In this document: positions 50,754 through 59,800 of the stretch, piece after piece
Layout: each line of letters begins with the position of its first letter
Numbering within the stretch: the stretch's first letter is position 1
Assembly: GCA_964466185.1 (NCBI GenBank)
Contig: CAYXMS010000004.1
Location: 9,103 to 73,102 of the forward strand
Direction of reading: 5' to 3'
DNA length: 64,000 nucleotides
From: CAZTYI01 sp964466185
Lineage (GTDB): Bacteria > Chlamydiota > Chlamydiia > Chlamydiales > SM23-39
Notes under the pieces: generated by a model
Told to the model about the DNA's origin: nothing
The model's database searches: none
Seen by the model: the letters and a program-made list of their open reading frames with translations, nothing else
Position numbers and translations under genes: made by a program

Positions 50754-50811
50754 AGAGTTACCTCCTTGAATCTAAATTAAGACCTATTATTATGAATTAT
50801 AGATCTATTTT

Positions 50812-53208
50812 TCAAGTTGATAAAAACTTTTTGTTCATAGCATCGGTAATTTTAGTATGCGCTTTTTGCGCTTCTTCAAAGGAAATGGTCTTTTTTAGAT
50901 CGCGGTAAATAAAACGTAACGTTATGTTGCTGCTATTAGATTTTTGAGGATCCTGATATAAGTCCAGCAGATAAAAATCTTCTAAAATATAAGGGCGCAG
51001 CTTTTCAATTTCTTTAAATAAAGAGCTGATCGGCATATTACTTTTCCAGGATAGAGTCCAGTCCCTTTCCGTAGCGGGAAATTCAGGCAGAGGCATATGT
51101 ATAGCTTTATCTTGTTTAAAAGATAGTAAAAGATGGGTGTTGACCTCGGCAAAAAAAACATTTTTTTTGAGGTCCATTTTTTGTAAAAGCTTGGGATGAA
51201 CAGATCCCAGAGTCGCCACTTTGATACCTTCAATTAATAAATGGGCTTGCTGGCCAGGATGGAAAGAAGGGCTATTATCGGTTTTTTGAAACTCAAAATC
51301 ATAAATGTTTAAACTGGCCAGAAGATTTTCCAGAAAACCTTTTAAATCCAAAAAATCCAGCTCCTGTTCTTTTTCGCTAAAATGCTTTTGTACTTTGTTT
51401 CCAGAGATGGTTATGGCTAAAACAGGCTCTTCAATAATTTTTTCCTTTTTTAAATGGATTTTGCTAGTTTCAAAAAAATTAAGATAGAAATTTTTATGGT
51501 CGTGATTATGTTTGATAATTTGTAAATGAGAAGGTAAAAGAGAGGGCCTTAACATGGAATTATCTTGGGATTTGGCTTTTTTTACAGCTAAGATGGAACT
51601 AGTGGAAATTTCTTTTTCATGAGTCATGTTAGCCAGTTTAAAACTAACCAGATCAGGTGTGATAATTTCTTTGAGGCCTTGGGCTATTAAGTTCTTTTTA
51701 AGCTGCTGTTCGAATAGATGAAAAACAGAACTTTTTTGAAAAGAAGAGGTAAAATAAGCTTTATGCTTGTTGATGTTGTTATATCCGTATATTCTGGCTA
51801 CCTCTTCGATTAAATCAATTTCAGCTTTTATGTCGTTGCGATAACTAGGAACTCTAACGTGCAGCTGCTTGTCTTTTTTGACAGAGACTTCCATTTCCAG
51901 TCGGTTTAAAAGAGAAGAAATCTCATTAAGACTTAGCTCTGTTCCTAAAATACGCCTAGTTTTTTCTTCCGATAAAAAAATTGCTTTTTCCGGAAACTCT
52001 CGGGTTTTGATGTCGATTAAATCTTCAGCTATTCTCGCTTCCGGACAAATTTTTTGGATTAAAAAAGCAGCTCTTTTTAAAGCTGAAACTGTTGCATCGG
52101 GATCAGAGGCTTTTTCAAAACGCTGAGAACTTTCTGTTCGCAGTGCTAAACTGTTGCAAGTCCTGCGTATAGATACAGGATCAAAACAGGCAGATTCTAA
52201 GAAAATGCTGTTTGTACTGTCTGAAACGGAAGAATGCTCGCTGCCTAGAATGCCGCCAAGAGCCAAAACAGTTTTTGCATCTTTAATCAGGATAGTATTT
52301 TTAGGAACTTTATACTCGATTTGGTTTAATCCTACAAAAGATAGCTCTTGGTTTGACTTTTCAATCGAAATCTTTGCTTTTTCAATTTTAGCTAAATCAA
52401 AAGCATGCATGGGCTGGCCCATTTCCAACATAATAAAATTGGTAATGTCTACCAGATTGTTAATGGATTTAAAGCCGCTTTTTTCTAATGCTGTAGAAAG
52501 CCACTCGGGAGATGGCCCTACCGATACATTTTCTATGTACAGACCGCTATAGCGCAAACAGCGGTTGTCTTTCAGTTCAATTTGCACTTTGCTTTTGGTA
52601 GATAGGTTTTTGCTGGCTGAAAAATTGTCTTCCGGATATTTGACTTTTCCATTAATTCCGGCAGCTAGTTCCCGAGCAATGCCAATTACACTTAAACAAT
52701 GGCCCAGATTAGGAGTTAAAGATAGTTCTAAAATCGGATCATGGAAATAAATCGCTAAGTCAGCGCCTAACGGCAAATCGCTTTTAATTTCTAAAATGCC
52801 GCTATGGTCCGCTCCAAGGCCAAGCTCATCGGCCGCGCAAAGCATGCCAAAAGATTCCACCCCGCGTAATTTGGCTTTTTTAATCTTGAAAACTTTGCCG
52901 CTTTTTTCATCTGTAATTTCTGCGCCTATTTTGGCAAAAGCAGTTTTTAACCCCGGTTTGCAGTTTTCGGCTCCACAGACAACTTGGTAAGTTTGTCGGC
53001 CATCAAAAACTTCAGCTATCTTTAATTTGTCAGCCTCAGGATGCTTTTCAAAGTTCTTAACTTCAGCAATGACTACATGGCTAAAGGCAGGTTTTTCATT
53101 TTTAACGCTTTCAACTTCAATTCCCAAGTTGGTCAAAATAGTAATAATTTTATGTATAGGCAAATCCACGTCAAGATAGTTTTTTAAAAGAGATATCGGC
53201 AATAACAT
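50812..53208 (-). CDS. pheT: Phenylalanyl-tRNA synthetase beta subunit
   Basis: Protein of 798 residues, full family length. The N-terminal tRNA-binding/OB domain (HVVIAEVKNFEKHPEADKLK, about 45-64) is followed by B3/B4 editing, B5, the catalytic-like core and the C-terminal ferredoxin-like anticodon-binding domain (ERDWTLSWKSNMPISSLF). It charges tRNA-Phe with the alpha subunit, whose gene is not adjacent, as in Chlamydia (CT475 separate from pheS). Divergent from the LysM gene. Confidence 0.95.
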   Translation of the reverse strand: MLLPISLLKNYLDVDLPIHKIITILTNLGIEVESVKNEKPAFSHVVIAEVKNFEKHPEADKLKIAEVFDGRQTYQVVCGAENCKPGLKTAFAKIGAEITDEKSGKVFKIKKAKLRGVESFGMLCAADELGLGADHSGILEIKSDLPLGADLAIYFHDPILELSLTPNLGHCLSVIGIARELAAGINGKVKYPEDNFSASKNLSTKSKVQIELKDNRCLRYSGLYIENVSVGPSPEWLSTALEKSGFKSINNLVDITNFIMLEMGQPMHAFDLAKIEKAKISIEKSNQELSFVGLNQIEYKVPKNTILIKDAKTVLALGGILGSEHSSVSDSTNSIFLESACFDPVSIRRTCNSLALRTESSQRFEKASDPDATVSALKRAAFLIQKICPEARIAEDLIDIKTREFPEKAIFLSEEKTRRILGTELSLNEISSLLNRLEMEVSVKKDKQLHVRVPSYRNDIKAEIDLIEEVARIYGYNNINKHKAYFTSSFQKSSVFHLFEQQLKKNLIAQGLKEIITPDLVSFKLANMTHEKEISTSSILAVKKAKSQDNSMLRPSLLPSHLQIIKHNHDHKNFYLNFFETSKIHLKKEKIIEEPVLAITISGNKVQKHFSEKEQELDFLDLKGFLENLLASLNIYDFEFQKTDNSPSFHPGQQAHLLIEGIKVATLGSVHPKLLQKMDLKKNVFFAEVNTHLLLSFKQDKAIHMPLPEFPATERDWTLSWKSNMPISSLFKEIEKLRPYILEDFYLLDLYQDPQKSNSSNITLRFIYRDLKKTISFEEAQKAHTKITDAMNKKFLST

Positions 53209-53302
53209 AAAAACACCTTAAGTTTTGAGAAAAATATACAAAAATATTCTGATAAAATCTATAAAAAGAAATGTTTTTCCACCTCTTTTAAAAGGTTTTT
53301 CG

Positions 53303-54652
53303 ATGAACTTGGAAGTAAAATTACAAAAAAGACTGCGCTTTTTAACGCAAGGGCTTTTTGTCAGCGGCTTTTTAAATATTTTTTTAGTTATTGTTTTAGC
53401 TTATTTTTCAGTTTCTAAACGCCATTTGATTAAAAAGGGCCTTTCTTCTATTAAAAAATATGAAAAACAAAAACAAAACTCAATCTCCAATAGCCGCTAT
53501 TTAAATGCTATTTATAGCCGTTCTTTTAAAGAACTTTTGGTGCTTTTGACCTCTAAAGAACTTTTAGAAGAAGGTTTTGCTAAAAGAGATTTTGCTTTGG
53601 GCTGTCTTTATACTTTCTGCCATTTCAATTTAGAAAAAGCACTGCCCGGTAAAGAATTGGAAAAACGCACATATAACTTTTTAGGTAAAGGAGGAGAGCC
53701 TAAAACAGTGGTTCTTTTTGCCGGACTCAGCGATGATAATTTTAATGATATTATTCATTACGGATGTTCGGAAAAATGGCCTTTTACTTCGGAGGGTCTG
53801 TTTAATTTTATTAAAAATTCCGCAGAGCCTATCGATGTGTCTTTGTTAAAAGCTTTTGCCGTTACCGAAGAGTTTTATGTTCTTAGTACTTTGTTTCAGG
53901 GACAGATAGATTTTCAAATTACACCCATGCAATTGATTAATCTAATTAAAAAATGTAGGTTTTCTTTTTTGGAAAATTTTGTCAAAGAACAAAAACAGCT
54001 GTTAAAAGCCGATTTAAAAGAAAGAAGATCCCTTTTTTTAATGGGCTGTTTGGAAGAAGGCGCTGATGAGGCGGCTTTTTTGCTGGTTAGAGGTAATCTC
54101 AGCTACCTTTTAAAAAAAGTAACAGATGTTCAGCTTCTAAAAATTTTATATGTTTTACAAAAGCCGTCAAATGAATTGTATCAGCTCTGTTTGGAGCTGG
54201 TCAAAAGCCCGCGCTCTAATGCTGTTTGGGAAAAATCTGCGCAAAAACTTTATCTGTTTGTTCAGGAAAAACCGCCGGAGCCTTTTTCTAGAGAAATTGT
54301 TTTGCGGCGATTTGCGCCCGGTTATTTAAAACAGCAAATCGGCCTGCAGAAAGCTGAAAATACATATGCTAATAACATGTGTATGAAAAAAACAGCTTCT
54401 GCACAGCAATCAAAAATTAAACAGATGCCTAATAAAATCGATACTAAGACTTTGACAAAACCGGCAAATACTTTAAAAACCATGTTTCGTAAAATTGTTA
54501 AAAATCCTGAACTATATATAGTTCAAAAAGGGGACAGTCTGTGGAAAATTGCCCATCGCCGCCAGATAAAAGTCTCAGATTTGATGCAGGCTAACAATTT
54601 AAAAAATAGTAAAGTTAAACCGGGGCAAAAATTAAAAATCCCTAAAAAATAA
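53303..54652 (+). CDS. LysM-domain membrane protein
   Basis: Protein of about 449 residues. One transmembrane helix lies near the N terminus (FLNIFLVIVLAYF, about 20-37). A helical middle domain of about 350 residues follows, then a basic linker, and finally a C-terminal LysM module (YIVQKGDSLWKIAHRRQIKV, LMQANNL, KPGQKLKIPKK). LysM binds peptidoglycan-type glycans, so it may act at the transient chlamydial septal wall. It matches the gene next to pheT in Chlamydia (CT476) by position. ATG 53303 has AAAGG upstream; the frame is open to a TTG at 53225. Confidence 0.82.
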   Translation: MNLEVKLQKRLRFLTQGLFVSGFLNIFLVIVLAYFSVSKRHLIKKGLSSIKKYEKQKQNSISNSRYLNAIYSRSFKELLVLLTSKELLEEGFAKRDFALGCLYTFCHFNLEKALPGKELEKRTYNFLGKGGEPKTVVLFAGLSDDNFNDIIHYGCSEKWPFTSEGLFNFIKNSAEPIDVSLLKAFAVTEEFYVLSTLFQGQIDFQITPMQLINLIKKCRFSFLENFVKEQKQLLKADLKERRSLFLMGCLEEGADEAAFLLVRGNLSYLLKKVTDVQLLKILYVLQKPSNELYQLCLELVKSPRSNAVWEKSAQKLYLFVQEKPPEPFSREIVLRRFAPGYLKQQIGLQKAENTYANNMCMKKTASAQQSKIKQMPNKIDTKTLTKPANTLKTMFRKIVKNPELYIVQKGDSLWKIAHRRQIKVSDLMQANNLKNSKVKPGQKLKIPKK

Positions 54653-54657
54653 ACTTG

Positions 54658-54864
54658 TTAAAGAGGATCTTTTCCCCCTTTGTGATAAGGATGGCATTTC
54701 AAGAGTCTTTTTACTGTTAAAATAAATCCTTTATAACAGCCATGCTTTTTGAAGGCATCGATGGCATAATTAGAACAGGTCGGCTCAAATCGGCAGACGG
54801 AACCAAAAAATGGCCGTAAAGTTAGCTGATAAATTTTAATTAAAAAAATAAAAATGAATTTCAT
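54658..54864 (-). CDS. yidD: Membrane protein insertion efficiency factor YidD
   Basis: A 68-residue protein with the complete YidD signature: YQLTLRPFFGSVCRFEPTCSNYA, then AIDAFKKHGCYKG and a CHPYHKGGKDPL end. It is a small amphipathic factor that assists YidC/Sec insertion. It corresponds to CT473 in Chlamydia, close to pheT. Convergent with the LysM gene (5 bases between stops). Confidence 0.93.
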   Translation of the reverse strand: MKFIFIFLIKIYQLTLRPFFGSVCRFEPTCSNYAIDAFKKHGCYKGFILTVKRLLKCHPYHKGGKDPL

Positions 54865-55169
54865 ATTTCAACTTTTATTTGGTTGTTTCTTTGATAAATT
54901 TTGAATTTGTTTTAATGCTTTTAATTAAAAAAATAAAGAATAAAAAATAAATTTAAAATTTGTTAAACATTTTAAAACTTATAGCCATTTAAAAAAGATA
55001 AAATAATTTATCAAAAAAAATAAAAAAAAGTTTTAGAGATAATTCTCGGGAATTCTTAGTATTTCAATTCCGAGATGAAAGAGAATGTATTGAAAAAAGA
55101 CTTGTCCTGATTTGTTTTAATAGATATATTTTTATTCTTAATTATATAATATTTACTGTTATTTGCTTT
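54865..55169. other. Intergenic region, 305 bases, with repeat C copy 2
   Basis: AT-rich region between yidD and tRNA-Leu with no gene. It contains the family C repeat at 55031-55098. A perfect TATAAT at 55145-55150, 20 bases before the tRNA, is a good candidate -10 box; no matching -35 is obvious. Confidence 0.5.
55031..55098. repeat. Dispersed repeat family C, copy 2
   Basis: GATAATTCTCGGGAATTC, TTAGTATTTCAATTCCGA and a following GA-rich part match 38871-38940 with small gaps. This copy lies 72 bases upstream of tRNA-Leu. Confidence 0.6.
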
Positions 55170-55253
55170 GCGGGGGTGGCGGAATTGGTAGACGCGCTAC
55201 CTTGAGGTGGTAGTAGGAGAGATCCTGTAGGGGTTCGAGTCCCCTTTCTCGCA
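55170..55253 (+). tRNA. tRNA-Leu (GAG anticodon)
   Basis: Class II tRNA: acceptor GCGGGGG paired with TTCTCGC (with G-T pairs), anticodon stem CTACC/GGTAG with loop TTGAGGT, a long variable arm (TAGGAGAGATCCTGTA), and T-loop GGGTTCGAGTCCC. The discriminator is A. Its last base directly abuts the stop codon of recO on the other strand. Confidence 0.95.
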
Positions 55254-55925
55254 TCAAATTGTTTCTTGGAAAAGTTGCCATATTTTAGTCTGTAATTCAG
55301 TTGTAAGGTTTAAATTTCCAAGTTCTTGAAAAGAGCGGCTGTAGGTTAAAATTCTTAAAATTTGCATTTCAAGCAAAGAAAAATTAAGTGCATATTCGGG
55401 AGAGTGCAAAGCGCACCGCAGCTCTCCTTTGATTAAATATAATGCAGGTCGGTGGCAGCTGTGGCAGCTGCTTTTTAGATCTAAAAGACCTTCGTGTAAA
55501 AGCAGCTTTAAAATAAAACTGTAAGCTAACACTAAACTGCTTTTAAAGTGGGGAATATGCATGAGATAATTTTTTAAAAGAGCATATAAAAGAGGCGCTT
55601 TTTTATTTGGCAGCTGTGAGATGACAAGCGTTTTAGCCATTAAAGAGGCCTGTTCTATATATTTTAAATCTTCCCTTAAAAAATAATGTCCCTGGATTAA
55701 AGATAAATCTTTTAAGTAAAAAAGATCGCTTTTGCCTTTTAAATAGACAAATTCAGAAAGCGCAAATAAATTTAGGCCGTTTAAAAGCGAGAGGCGTTTT
55801 AGGGAAAGCTTTTTGGCGAAAAGAGTGATCAAACCGCGGTTTTCTGCAAAAATAGTTACAATTCTTTTACCATCTTTATAAGGTACGGATTTTAAAGCAA
55901 TGCCCTGGGTTTTTTCTATTTGCAT
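55254..55925 (-). CDS. recO: DNA repair protein RecO
   Basis: Protein of 223 residues with the RecO layout: N-terminal OB fold (GIALKSVPYKDGKRIVTIF), helical C-terminal domain, and a zinc motif (CHSCH...LRCALH, about 150-180). It loads RecA onto SSB-coated DNA together with RecR. It corresponds to CT470, in the same neighbourhood as yidD and pheT. Its stop codon touches the tRNA-Leu gene. Confidence 0.88.
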   Translation of the reverse strand: MQIEKTQGIALKSVPYKDGKRIVTIFAENRGLITLFAKKLSLKRLSLLNGLNLFALSEFVYLKGKSDLFYLKDLSLIQGHYFLREDLKYIEQASLMAKTLVISQLPNKKAPLLYALLKNYLMHIPHFKSSLVLAYSFILKLLLHEGLLDLKSSCHSCHRPALYLIKGELRCALHSPEYALNFSLLEMQILRILTYSRSFQELGNLNLTTELQTKIWQLFQETI

Positions 55926-56074
55926 AAATTTTTTTGCTTTTTGTATCTTTTGTCGTAAAAAATACTTATTTGTGCCAAAATAAGTTTCTTTAAAATAACT
56001 GCTTTTTTGTATTTTAAAAATTAATATAGCAAAATATCAGAATACTTGGCTGGTTAAAAATAAGTTTGTAGTAG

Positions 56075-56148
56075 GCACCGGTAGCTCAATTGGATAGAGC
56101 ACTTGGCTTCGGACCAAGGGGTTAGGGGTTCGAGTCCCTTCCGGTGCG
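56075..56148 (+). tRNA. tRNA-Arg (TCG anticodon)
   Basis: Complete cloverleaf: acceptor GCACCGG/CCGGTGC, D-arm AGCTCAATTGGATAGAGC, anticodon stem CTTGG/CCAAG with loop CTTCGGA, T-loop GGGTTCGAGTCCC, discriminator G. A family B element begins within 10 bases of its 3' end. Confidence 0.97.
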
Positions 56149-56524
56149 ATTTTTATCAGATGCGCCGTAAAATCTAGCTCTTTAGGGATGGGACATAAGG
56201 TGTAAAATGTTGTTTTTTTAAAAAGTTAAAATATTTTAAAGTTAAGCTGCGTTTTTTTGTAAATATTGGCCTTAAACCATTGTTGTTTTCTAGAAAATGT
56301 ATAGGGTTTTTTGAAAAATCTTTCAAAGGTAAAATAATCTAGTAAAAGTTAAATAATATACGATAATCAAGTATGTTTAAAAAATGAAAAAATCCGGCCG
56401 TCAGTGCGTCGGTCAAAAGCTTGGAAAATTGCTGAGGTTGCTCGGAGCTTAGAATCACGAATCTTTCTCCTTTAGGTGAGGGGGGGGGTTAAGGCAAATT
56501 AGGTATTATTTGGATAAAAAAAAT
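56149..56524. other. Intergenic region occupied by repeat B copy 2
   Basis: No gene between tRNA-Arg and the GcvH-like gene. Nearly all of the interval is the family B element (56157-56485), whose right-end hairpin lies about 40 bases before the GcvH-like start and so may influence its expression. Confidence 0.6.
56157..56485 (+). repeat. Dispersed repeat family B, copy 2
   Basis: Left end GCCGTAAAATCTAGCTCTTTAG and right end CAGTGCGTCGGTCAAAAGC, GAGGTTGCTCGGAGCTTAG, TCTCCTTTAGGTGAGGG match copy 1 at 41225. The interior is unrelated AT-rich sequence. The terminal hairpin has decayed (CTCCTTTAGGTGAG), so this copy is older than copy 1. Confidence 0.68.
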
Positions 56525-56890
56525 ATGACCAAGTCTCAAAAGTCTCAAAAACTAAAATTTGAAACCAATACACAGCTTTGGCTTGTTGTAGAGGGAGATG
56601 TTGTTGTGGTCGGTTTAAAATCAATAGCTAAAGATGCGATCGGCGAAATTGTTTATGTGCAATTGCCTGAAATCGGTAAGAGATATGCTGAAAATGAAGA
56701 AATCTGTATTTTGGAATCTGCAAAATCCGCTTTTGATTTGTATGCTCCTATAGCTGGAAAAGTTGTCGAAATAAATAAAAAACTTGGTTTAAAAATAGAT
56801 TTAATGAATAAAGATCCTGAGGGCCAAGGGTGGCTCTACAAAATGCAAATCAAAGATGTTAATGATTTGAAAAAGCTGAAAAAATGCTAA
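56525..56890 (+). CDS. GcvH-like lipoyl-carrier protein
   Basis: Protein of about 121 residues with a biotinyl/lipoyl fold of the glycine-cleavage H type: WLVVEGDVVVVGLKSIAKDA, then EICILESAKSAFDLYAPIAG in which the Lys is the lipoylation site, then GWLYKMQI. No other glycine-cleavage genes are nearby, as in Chlamydia, so it may act in lipoate relay rather than glycine breakdown. The start is uncertain (TTG 56510 or ATG 56525). Its end overlaps the start of the next gene by 7 bases, so the two are coupled. Confidence 0.85.
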   Translation: MTKSQKSQKLKFETNTQLWLVVEGDVVVVGLKSIAKDAIGEIVYVQLPEIGKRYAENEEICILESAKSAFDLYAPIAGKVVEINKKLGLKIDLMNKDPEGQGWLYKMQIKDVNDLKKLKKC

Positions 56891-59800
56891 AAAAAGTCGT
56901 TCTTGGTTTCGGTATTTTTGTAGCATCTGTTTTAATTGCAGGTGGTTTTTTTTTTAAATTTTATTTAAAAAATTTTTCTTTAGGTTCTTTTTCGATCAAT
57001 AAAAAAGGCCTGGTATTAAATCAATTTTCAATCAGCAATCAAAAATTTTCTTGTTCAGTCGAAAAAATCTTTTTCTCTTTTTCCCATCAGGATAATTTGC
57101 TGTTGCGGCCCTGTTTGGTTATTAAGAAAAAAAGTCAGTATAAAAGAGGTAAGAATTTAACTTTTAATAATTGGCAGATCAAGGAAGGAACTGTTAGATT
57201 GGAACTGGAAAAAGAACCGGTTGAACTTTTTGTTTCGATAGACCGGCAAAAAAGTTATTTTAGCTTCGATCCCGAATATAAGCAGATTGAATATGTATTT
57301 CAGGATGGCAGTTTGTCTTTTCATAGAGTGCCTTTAGAAAAACTGTTTTGTTTTGCCAAACTGTGGCTGGATATTGAACAGAGTTTGCCAGTAAAACAGG
57401 TCCAGGGAGAGTTGAATGGACAGGGATTTTTTAATAAAAAAAGAAAACTAGTTTTTAATCATAATCAGATAGATTTGGATTTCCATTTGTCAAATGTTAA
57501 ATGTTTGGAAAAAAATAGTTTGCTCCATCTTAATTTTGCTAGGATTGATTTTAAACTTTTGCAAACTAAAAAAAACTTGGCAGATTTATATCTGGCAGGC
57601 TCTTTTGAAAAAGCTCAAATATTAGAAAAAAATAGTGTGACAGCAGATGGTTTTTTTAGCTGTCAAAACCAAGCTTTGGCTTTTTCTTTAAAAGATTCCA
57701 AATCTTATGAAGATTCCAAATCTTACGAAGATTCCAAATCTTATGAAGATTCTAAATCTTACAAAGATTCCAAATCTTTGCAAAAGAAAAAATCCTTGCC
57801 GAATAACAACTCTTTTTGGTTTTTAGAAGGAAGCGCTTTTTTAAAAGAAAAAAGTTTTCATTTTAGATTGAAAAAAGATGTATCCGAGCTGGTTTTTCAA
57901 AAAAGAATAAATGGTCGCTGTGCTATTAGCGGTCAGAAAATTAATTCTGATATTTTTAAGTTTATGCAGATTTTTCTGCAAAATTATTATCCTGATTGTT
58001 TGAATTATACTTTAAAAACAGGAGAGGTTTCTTTTTATGCAGAATGGGATAGTTTTTGGAAAAAAAATCAGACAATTCAAGTTTCTGAACTAACAAGTGG
58101 AAAATTAGATTTAATTGCCCCTTTTGGTAAAGTGCAGATAGATGATTTGTTTTGCCGCATGGATTTAGATTTTTCCAAAAAAAATATAGTTCAATCAGCA
58201 GATCTTAAAATGGCTGGAGGATATGCCGGCAGCTGGCAAAATAAGAAATTAAAGCTGGATAAAGTAAGGCTTAACCTGAAAGTCAGAAAAGAACAGCTTT
58301 TTTCTTCTTTTTGTTTATTTGATTTTAATGGATTTAAAGGCCAGGTTAAATGCTTTGAAGAAGGCAGACAAGTCAAAGCTGTGTTTTCAGGCAAAGGCCC
58401 AGTCCAAGATTTTTTACAAACCAAAGAAGAGCTTAGTCTTTCCGTTAGTTTGCAAAAAGAAAATAACTATCTATTTTCCGGTTTAATGCAAATGAAAGAA
58501 AAAGATCAAACTAATCAAACTTTGTCCTTTGGTTTGGAATTAAAACATTTATTGCAACAGAAAAATTTGTCGGATTGGCGGAAAAATATTGTTAATTTTT
58601 GGATTAAAGCAGAAAAATTAAAGTTGGAAAAATGGTTTTCTTTTTTAAATTTTTTAAATTTTCAGCTCCAGGGAAGAGCCAATCTTTCCTGTTTTTATCA
58701 GGATCAAGAGCTGAATTTAGATTTTCAAGGAGAAAATCTTTATTTTAAAAATCAGATTCTAGAATTTTTTCTACCCCAGCTGGGATCTGTAGATGATTTG
58801 TTTTTAGAAGACTATTTGAGTTTAAGCCTGGATTTTAAAAATCAGGATTTTAAAATTAAAACTCCCGTTTTTCAAGGCGGTTTTGCTTTTTTTGAATATG
58901 GTTTAAATTGCAAATGCACTCAAGCAAGTCTTACAGCCAAAGACCAAGTAGTTAGATTGGAAGTGGGAAAAGGCAATCTCAATGGAATTGATCTGCAAGG
59001 TGCTTTGCAATTTGATTTTTTTCAAAAGAAATGGTCGGTAGAGGCTAAAGAGGCTAAAGGATCAGTTCAGGATTTGTGTTTGCTTTTAAGAAATTTCGGA
59101 TTGGCTAAACATCTTTTTTTTTCCTATTTAACCGGATCTTTTAGCAGCAAAAAAGGCTTTTTTTTAGAAAAAAATTTAAAAGATCAAACAATGCTTTGGA
59201 ATTTGGATCTGGATATTTTGGATTTGGCTTTTCAAAAAGATCCATTTGCTAAGGGAAAAAATTTTCAAGGCAAAATTATTTGGGATAGTTCGGAAGATAA
59301 GCTGATTTTAGCTGGAGCTCAAGGAGATTTAGAATTCTATGGGCAAAAATTAAAATTAAAAATTCCTTGGATTAAAAAAGAAAAACAAAGAGCTGTTTTT
59401 GATATTTTTTCTGAAGTAGATTCTTTAGAGCTTTGCCGGCTTTCAGGCTCTGCTTTAACAGTTCAAGACAGATTAGTATTGCAGTTTCAAAAAAATTCCC
59501 ATTTTTTGTCTTTTCCAATAGCAGTTAAAGATTGCATTTTTGAAAACGAAAATCTTCAGCTCTGTGAATTTTATTTTCAGCTGCCTTTAAAAGAATGGGC
59601 TTTATATAGCAGCTTTTTAAATCCTAAAAACATTTTGGATTTTCAAACTTTTAACGGTCAGGTAAAAGGTCATTTTTGTTTTGAAAAGAATAAAGACCTG
59701 TTTTTGAAATTGCAGGGCAAAAAGTTGAAAATTTTAAATAAGCGGTTTGATCGGTTGAATTTTTTGATTAAAAAAAATAAACAAGGCTTGTATTTAGAAG

